From: Polyrhizophydium stewartii
Lineage: Eukaryota; Chytridiomycota; Chytridiomycetes; Rhizophydiales
Reading direction: 5' to 3'
Assembly: GCA_027604665.1 (NCBI GenBank)
Contig: JADGIZ010000486.1
Location: 1-12,957 of the forward strand
Length of the DNA stretch: 12,957 bases
Under the pieces are notes generated by a model. That model saw only the letters and a program-made list of their open reading frames with translations. It was not told where the DNA came from and ran no database searches. The translations under genes and the position numbers were made by a program. Of this stretch, positions 8,090 to 12,957 are shown in pieces (the first letter of the stretch is position 1; every line of letters begins with the position of its first letter).

Positions 8090-10805
8090 ATGCGCATCAG
8101 GACGGTCGACGGCGTGCTCGCGGTCGTCGGCGACACCATCGATGCCGCGGCCCAGCGGTTCCTCGAGCTCGAAGCTTTCGCGCGAAGCAAGGTCGTGCCA
8201 CGCACGGCGGGGTTCTGCGTTGTCTTGGCGACTGCACAAGAGGCCAGCGGCGTCTCGGGCGACCTGCTCCGACGCATGGAGGCGGCCGACGTTGGCCGGC
8301 TCTTCCCGCTCGGGCTGGCTCTGCACGGCGACAGCGCGGCCTTTGTGCCGTGCATCTGGCCCACGGGCCAGCGCCTGCGCCGCCTTGCTGGGCTGCCGCC
8401 GGCCGACTTTCGCATCGTGCTCTCTGTCGGCTGCGCCGACGGCATCACCCAAAGCGTCGACGCACTCGTTCCCGGCACGTTTCCCGATCCGGCGCCTGCG
8501 CAACTGCTGTATGACCTCTCGACGGAGCTGTTTAACGCAGGCAAGCTCGCCGACAGCGCCAAGTATGCCCGCATTCTATGCCACACCGAGCCGGCCTCGC
8601 CGCAAGGCTGGTTCCGACTCGCCGAAGTGAGCAGCCGCATGGGCTTGCACAAGCTCGCCATGCTCTCTTATGCCCGCGTGCTGGTCCGGGTCCGCAGCAA
8701 CAGCAGGACAGAGCTCGATCAGGATGTAGATCCCAAGATCGTTGACCTCGTGCTTCAAGGCCTGTTCCGTGCTGCGAACCACGCCGAGTGGGGTGTAGTG
8801 GCGACTGCCGCCGAGGCGGACGAGATGGCAGACGACGATCTCGCCAACGAACTGCTTGTCGCCTGGCCGCTCGCGCTTCGCAGGCTCGTCGCCCGCACAT
8901 CCAAGACGGCTCGCACGCTTGCGTTTGAGCCGCGCACCCGTCTCGTCGTCCTCCCGCATACCAGCGCGGCCCGGCTGCCCCGCTTCTTCTCGTGGGTCGT
9001 TCCCTTTCATCTTGCCGCCTCGTCCGAGCCCAACTGCGAGTCCGACATTGACCTGCTTGAGCGAGCCGGCGTGCGCCACATTGTCACCCTCACCGACGAG
9101 CGGAGGCTCAGCCCAGCTTGGTTTTCCGGCAAGCGCATCTCAAACACGTACATGCCCGTCACCAACTACGGCCCGCCCACCCCGGAACAGATGGACCACT
9201 TTCTGCGGCTCGCATCTTCGCCAGAGACCACCCCGCTGCTGGTCCACTGCGGCGGCGGAAAAGGCCGCGCGGGCACCATGCTTGCGGGATACACAGCCAT
9301 GTTTGGATTCTGTGTACCCGACCTCGCCGGATGGGACGCACCAGCAATGGACGCTCGCGAAGCCATCGCGGCTATTCGGACCCTGCGACCAGGCAGCATC
9401 GAGACCGAAGCGCAAGAACAGGCTGTCTCGGCGCTCATTGCCCGCGTATGGAGCCGCAGCGCGCGCTCGGGCCTGGCCCCGTTCCCCGAGCAGGTTGTTG
9501 AGCCGACGCACACAACACTCGAAATCGTTGGAGACTTGGATCTCGGCAAGGCCGACCTGCTGTTGCTTGTCGGATTGCCTGGATCAGGTGCGTCACCCCC
9601 ACAGTCCGTACACGGTCCTTCATTTGTTTAACCATGTGAACGTCGACCTCGTAGGCAAGACCCACTTTTGCCAGTCGCTTCTTGCAAGAGCACCCCGCCG
9701 ATGGATCCATATTTCAAGTGATGATGCCGCGAGACGCAATGATCTCGAGGTTGCTGTTTCACGCGCGCCACCTCCAGGACGGGCCGCCGTTCTTGATCGC
9801 ACAAATGGCGTTGCACAGGACCGAAAGAGCTTTTTGGCCCTCGCCACATGGGCGAGGCATCCTGTTGCCATCTTTTTCGATTTTGATCAGGCGCTCTGCG
9901 TTCAACGAGCGCTCCAGCGCACAGACCACCCGACTGTGGCACAGGACGGCCGCGTCGCAGGTATTGTGAGACACCATGCTGATCGGCGCATGCCTCCGAC
10001 GCTGGACGAGGGATTCAGGGCGGTTGCCAGAGTCACGTCAAGAGCTGCGATTGAGCAGCTTGTGCAGGCCCTCGCGCCTGTTGCAGACATGTTCAAATTC
10101 CCACGTACAAGCCACGTTGTCAATCTCGGCGCGGCGACCTCGGACGACATCATCAACCACAATGCGCTTATCGTGCCCGACCCAACTGCGCGCGTTGTGC
10201 TGACTGAAAAGGTCGATGGCGCCAATTTGGGCTTCTCGCTGGCCATTGTTGGCGGGGTCCCGCAACTGCGTGTCCAGAACCGCGGCAAGTTTGTTGGATC
10301 ACACTCGCATGTGCAGTTTCGGAATCTCGGCTGCTTCCTTGATGATCACGGTGCTGAGTTGGTGGAGGTCCTTGGGTCTGACCCGTACTATCCTCAGCGA
10401 TTTGTGCTCTTTGGCGAGTGGCTTGCCTTGCGCCACTCGATCCCATACTCTCGGCTGCCGTCGCGCTTCCTTGCGTTTGATCTTTATGACCGGAAGCGCG
10501 AGTGCTTTGTTGATCGACCCACACTTTTGTGCATGCTAGGCGACACGCGGATTGACGTTGTTCCTGAACTAGCGCAACAGATTATTGGACGCGTGCCAAC
10601 CGATCGGGAGCTCATCGAGATGACGGAATGCACTTCTGCGTTCTATGACGGGCCTGTAGAAGGCGTCTACATCAAGATTGAGCACAATGGAAGAGTCGAA
10701 AGCCGCGGAAAGGTTGTTCGTACTGATTTTGTGGCTGGGTGCGACACGCACTGGACCAAGAGAGCGCCTGAGGCCAATGGTTTTGCGAAGTTCAATAAAT
10801 GCTGA
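8090..10805 (+). CDS. RNA repair protein: TPR-like, DUSP-like phosphatase, polynucleotide kinase and RNA ligase
   Basis: Exons are 8090-9587 and 9655-10805 (882 residues). Residues 1-130 are of unknown type (see findings). About 138-205 look like two TPR repeats. About 297-470 form a DUSP23-like cysteine phosphatase: FSWVVPFHLA, VTLTDE, HCGGGKGRAGT with Cys387 and Arg393, and LRPGSIE. About 493-620 form a P-loop kinase like polynucleotide kinase: GLPGSGKT at 495-502, then VLDRTN. About 640-882 form an Rnl2-like ligase: nucleotidyl-lysine Lys685 in EKVDGAN, NRGKFV, FGEW, EGVYIKIE and RGKVVRTDF. Expected role: the kinase phosphorylates 5'-OH RNA ends, the phosphatase trims a terminal phosphate, and the ligase seals using ATP. 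The only intron splits the Gly500 codon inside the P-loop. The start is the first ATG in frame; a TTG lies 9 bases upstream. The phosphatase substrate is uncertain. Confidence 0.9.
10794..10799 (+). terminator. AATAAA poly(A) signal inside the end of the RNA repair coding region
   Basis: The hexamer forms the Asn and Lys codons three and two places before the TGA stop at 10803-10805. If used, cleavage would fall within a few tens of bases after the stop. Confidence 0.55.
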
Positions 10806-11286
10806 CGAGGGATCAGGATCTCTCGGCCACTTTGATGTGAATAATCATGGGCTATTAATGCCCAAACGGAGATGAAAATGTTAACGCTTTTCGCTGTGTC
10901 CAAGCCAGGCACGCTGGAATGCCGCGTCTGGTGCCTACTATAGAATCACGGCGTCTGTGCCAAAGTGTGCCGCGTAGGATGCCGCTCTGTTCGGCCAATA
11001 AGCCGTCATACCACCCGCTCGCGTCTTGATGCTGCTGCTGTATCGCAGTCTAACGGTGCAAGCCTGGCCACACTGACACTCAGAGAGGCCGGCCAACTGC
11101 GCAAAGAACGGCGCCAACAAACTCAAAAAGCAGGAATTTGTAGGACACTGGCTATTCGGCTCACCTATGCTGCCAACCACCGGCTTTGCGAACCATACTT
11201 TAGCTGACTTGGGTCCGTTCCTTTCTGCGAAGACTTACACCGAACGGCTGCAGCAACATCCATCCCTGCACTGCATTCTGCTTTAG
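10806..11286. other. Unresolved region upstream of the carrier-hydrolase gene
   Basis: These 481 bases contain no protein family that I recognise on either strand. The carrier domain needs coding sequence upstream of 11287, which is preceded by CTTTAG, a possible acceptor, so at least one exon should lie here. One in-phase option is ATG 11029 with a GTGCAAG donor at 11056, giving MLLLYRSLT before the carrier. A CCAAT at about 10994-10998 lies 5' of it. The frame 11077-11283 is open in phase with the carrier but ends in TAG at 11284. Confidence 0.35.
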
Positions 11287-12340
11287 ACCTTCTGGTCGCA
11301 GGTGCTCGGCGTGCAGGTCGCAGACATTGGCCGCGCCACGTCGCTCTTTGCGCTTGGCAGCGACTCGATCTCAGCCATCCGCCTCCTCAAGGGGATACAG
11401 TATCAGTTTGCTGTCCCAACCATGTCTCATGCGGTGATCCTCAAGCATCTGCAGCTCGCGCGCATGGCAGCCGCAATCCATGCAATCCAGCATCCAGAAA
11501 TACCTGCGGAGACACTTGCCGCCTTCGACATTGCCAAGCAGACAGCATCAAAAGCATCTCTTCAGCCCGCCATCCATGTCGCCTGGTCCCACAGCCAGGG
11601 CTCAAACACAATCCACATGGAGCACCAGCTGTCGGCCGTCAAGGCCGCTCTGGGCGAGACTGCCGAGTTTGTGTTCATCCCGGCACCGCATGCGACCAAG
11701 TCGTCCTGTGAGTGCATCTGCCCCCTTGGTGCTCGCTCTTGTGCCATCGCTGACCCATGTTGCCGCACCTGCAGATCTGTCCGAGTTCTTTGAGGGCATG
11801 GACTGGTTCGAGTGGCTGCCACGCAACTCGCATTCGGCGTCAGAAGTCAATGCCCTGATTGCATATGCCATGCAGAAGCTGGAGCAGATTCGCCATGTCG
11901 ATGTGCTGCTTGGCTTCTCACAAGGCGCCATGGTCGTCGAGCTGCTTGACCGCCTTGCGCAGGACGGCAGCATCAGACGGACATGGCACCTGAGTGTGCT
12001 GTGCTCTGGTGTTGCTCTCTCATCAGGGTGGCTGCCCAAATCGCTGGCAGCAAGCACGCCACACGACGTGCCGTCGATCCACATCTTTGGCACCAACGAC
12101 CACAAGGCGTTCCAGACGCAGCTGCCAGCTCGCTATGCAGCAGACAAACGGGTCGTGATCAAGCACGCCGCTGGACACGACATCCCGCGCGATGCCGAGT
12201 TTGGCCGCAAGGTTGCCAGGGCGATTTCAGCCGCAATGGATGGCGAAGCCTCCGGCGGATCCGTCCTGCCGGCACAGAATGAGCCTTGGTACGCCGCAAC
12301 GACCTCGCTTCTCACCAACATGCTCTCATTCTTCCAGTAA
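11287..12340 (+). CDS. Phosphopantetheine carrier domain fused to FSH1-type serine hydrolase (5' end unresolved)
   Basis: Exons are 11287-11707 and 11775-12340, at least 328 residues, with the N-terminus missing. The first part is an acyl/peptidyl carrier domain: FWSQVLGV, then LFALGSDSISAIRLL, where the Ser encoded at 11365-11367 is the expected phosphopantetheine site. The second part resembles FSH1 alpha/beta hydrolases: nucleophile Ser in GFSQGA (codon 11918-11920), acid Asp in FGTNDH (12098-12100) and His in AAGHDIPRD (12176-12178). FSH1 enzymes include stand-alone thioesterases that release polyketides, such as LovG. A carrier joined directly to one suggests the product-release end of an NRPS- or PKS-like protein. 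The adenylation or synthase part is not visible upstream, so this may be a remnant or a small two-domain protein. Intron 1 (GTGAGT...CTGAC...GCAG) restores the hydrolase frame. The domain calls are good; the gene boundary is not. Confidence 0.75.
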
Positions 12341-12391
12341 TCCAGTCAGCGAGATTGGGCTGAGATTTGGCCCAAGATGAATGAACAGTGA

Positions 12392-12635
12392 TTACGCCAG
12401 TGATGTGCGACCAGAACGGAGAGACCAATCTGCCTGTTTGATGTGCAGCGTCGCATCAGAGAGCTCCACTGCTGATGCTTGGTCACTCTCGGTCGCAGCG
12501 CTGCTGGACTTGGTCTGCAATGCGGTTGAGTGTCAGCGCACGATATGCAAGGCAGCAGTTCGTCAATATACCACTGCGAGTCAAGGAGTGCACTCTCACG
12601 AGGGACACATCCTTGATGGCGGAATGGATTCGGGG
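12392..12635 (-). CDS. Possible 3' exons of a minus-strand gene
   Basis: Two candidate exons on the minus strand, 12635-12600 and 12514-12392, are joined by an 85-base intron. It has a GTGAGAG donor, a CTGAC branch point and GCATTGCAG at the acceptor. Joined, they read PRIHSAIKDVSL followed by a Ser/Ala/Asp-rich stretch ending SGRTSLA and a stop at 12394-12392. The 36-base exon is preceded by a CTGAT and a CAG acceptor. The gene would converge on the carrier-hydrolase gene with stop codons about 50 bases apart. I could not link it to an upstream exon and recognise no family, so this rests only on splice-site quality and phase. Confidence 0.22.
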
Positions 12636-12655
12636 CTGGAGATGGATGCGCGAGA

Positions 12656-12957
12656 TCAGCATCCAAGCCTGTGTGCAGCGAGTCGGCAGTCCTTGTGCAG
12701 GATCTCGCGCAGGCGGATCTCATCTTGACTTGGCGGTGATGTGGCGCCGGGACAGATGCTGCGAGGCTGCGGGGGAGCCTGGTTGTTCAGCGGGGCGGGA
12801 TCGAGGTGGAGTCGGCGGCCAGGTCGCAGCGAGTGTGAGGGCTGCTTGGGCCGGGATGCCTGGGTGGTGCGGCGGGTGGTCGTTGTGGGGACGGCGAGGA
12901 GGGGCGGCAGCACCAGCACGGACAGCCGCACGGTGCGCTGCGGCTCGAGGGTGCGGC
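12656..12957 (-). CDS. Minus-strand open frame running off the window (doubtful)
   Basis: A frame stays open from the window edge to a TGA at 12658-12656 without an ATG, so any gene would begin outside. The end looks coding-like (DEIRLREILHKD), but the middle is Pro/Arg/Thr-rich in the way GC-rich non-coding DNA often reads. It is not in phase with the better-spliced exons just downstream. The region 12341-12957 otherwise shows nothing I can name. Confidence 0.2.
   Translation of the reverse strand, partial: RTLEPQRTVRLSVLVLPPLLAVPTTTTRRTTQASRPKQPSHSLRPGRRLHLDPAPLNNQAPPQPRSICPGATSPPSQDEIRLREILHKDCRLAAHRLGC

Noticed and set aside
7712..8503. Minus-strand open frame of 263 codons opposite the small peptide and repair gene
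   Set aside because: It is opposite a confident + strand coding region for most of its length and shows no recognisable motif.
8025..8630. Alternative ATG 8025 as start of the RNA repair gene
   Set aside because: It is in a different frame and reads into Ser/Arg-rich shadow sequence. No intron is needed to reach the real frame from ATG 8090.
12522..12563. Minus-strand reading NCCLAYRALTLNRI, resembling the AY-x6-RI spacing of GINS subunit Psf1
   Set aside because: The similarity is short, the expected flanking Psf1 residues are missing, and a stop follows within 15 codons with no room for the rest of the protein.
1..12957. tRNA, rRNA, CRISPR arrays, insertion sequences or transposon ends
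   Set aside because: On reading both strands I found no cloverleaf with a convincing T-loop, no regularly spaced repeats, and no transposase or terminal repeats.

Overview
This is GC-rich nuclear DNA of a eukaryote, most likely a fungus. The genes are cut by short introns, 19 of which I could place by keeping conserved protein families in frame. Most introns begin GTG (often GTGCGY) and carry a CTGAC-type branch point. The aconitase closely follows the fungal mitochondrial form, and the carrier-FSH1 hydrolase pairing is also fungal in flavour. A TPR-tailed FKBP is unlike budding yeast, so an early-diverging or otherwise non-yeast lineage is possible, but I cannot name the species. Genes are tightly packed, and all confident ones lie on the + strand.

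Layout: mitochondrial aconitase (132-2868, 3 exons); a derlin with an N-terminal polyglutamine run (3270-4736, 5 exons); a one-FK-domain FKBP with a TPR tail (4833-6224, 6 exons); a Pin1/Ess1 parvulin (6322-7489, 7 exons, two of them microexons plus a six-base coding first exon); a TATA-driven short secreted Arg-rich peptide (7736-7903); a large RNA end-healing-and-sealing protein (8090-10805, 2 exons); a carrier domain fused to an FSH1-type serine hydrolase with an unresolved 5' end (11287-12340); and a poorly resolved tail (12341-12957) with weak minus-strand coding signals.

Functionally, the derlin, FKBP and Pin1 genes form a run of protein-folding and quality-control genes: ER-associated degradation, a chaperone-bound prolyl isomerase and a phospho-dependent prolyl isomerase. 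I see no proof that they are co-regulated.

The most striking gene is the RNA repair protein. In one chain it carries a DUSP23-like cysteine phosphatase, a polynucleotide-kinase-like P-loop domain and an Rnl2-like RNA ligase. They follow a TPR-like segment and an N-terminal region that may be a decayed 2H phosphoesterase. Its phosphatase has the C-x5-R loop but Asn where DUSP23 has the general-acid Asp. A second notable feature is AATAAA lying on or just before the stop codon in three genes, which implies very short 3' UTRs.
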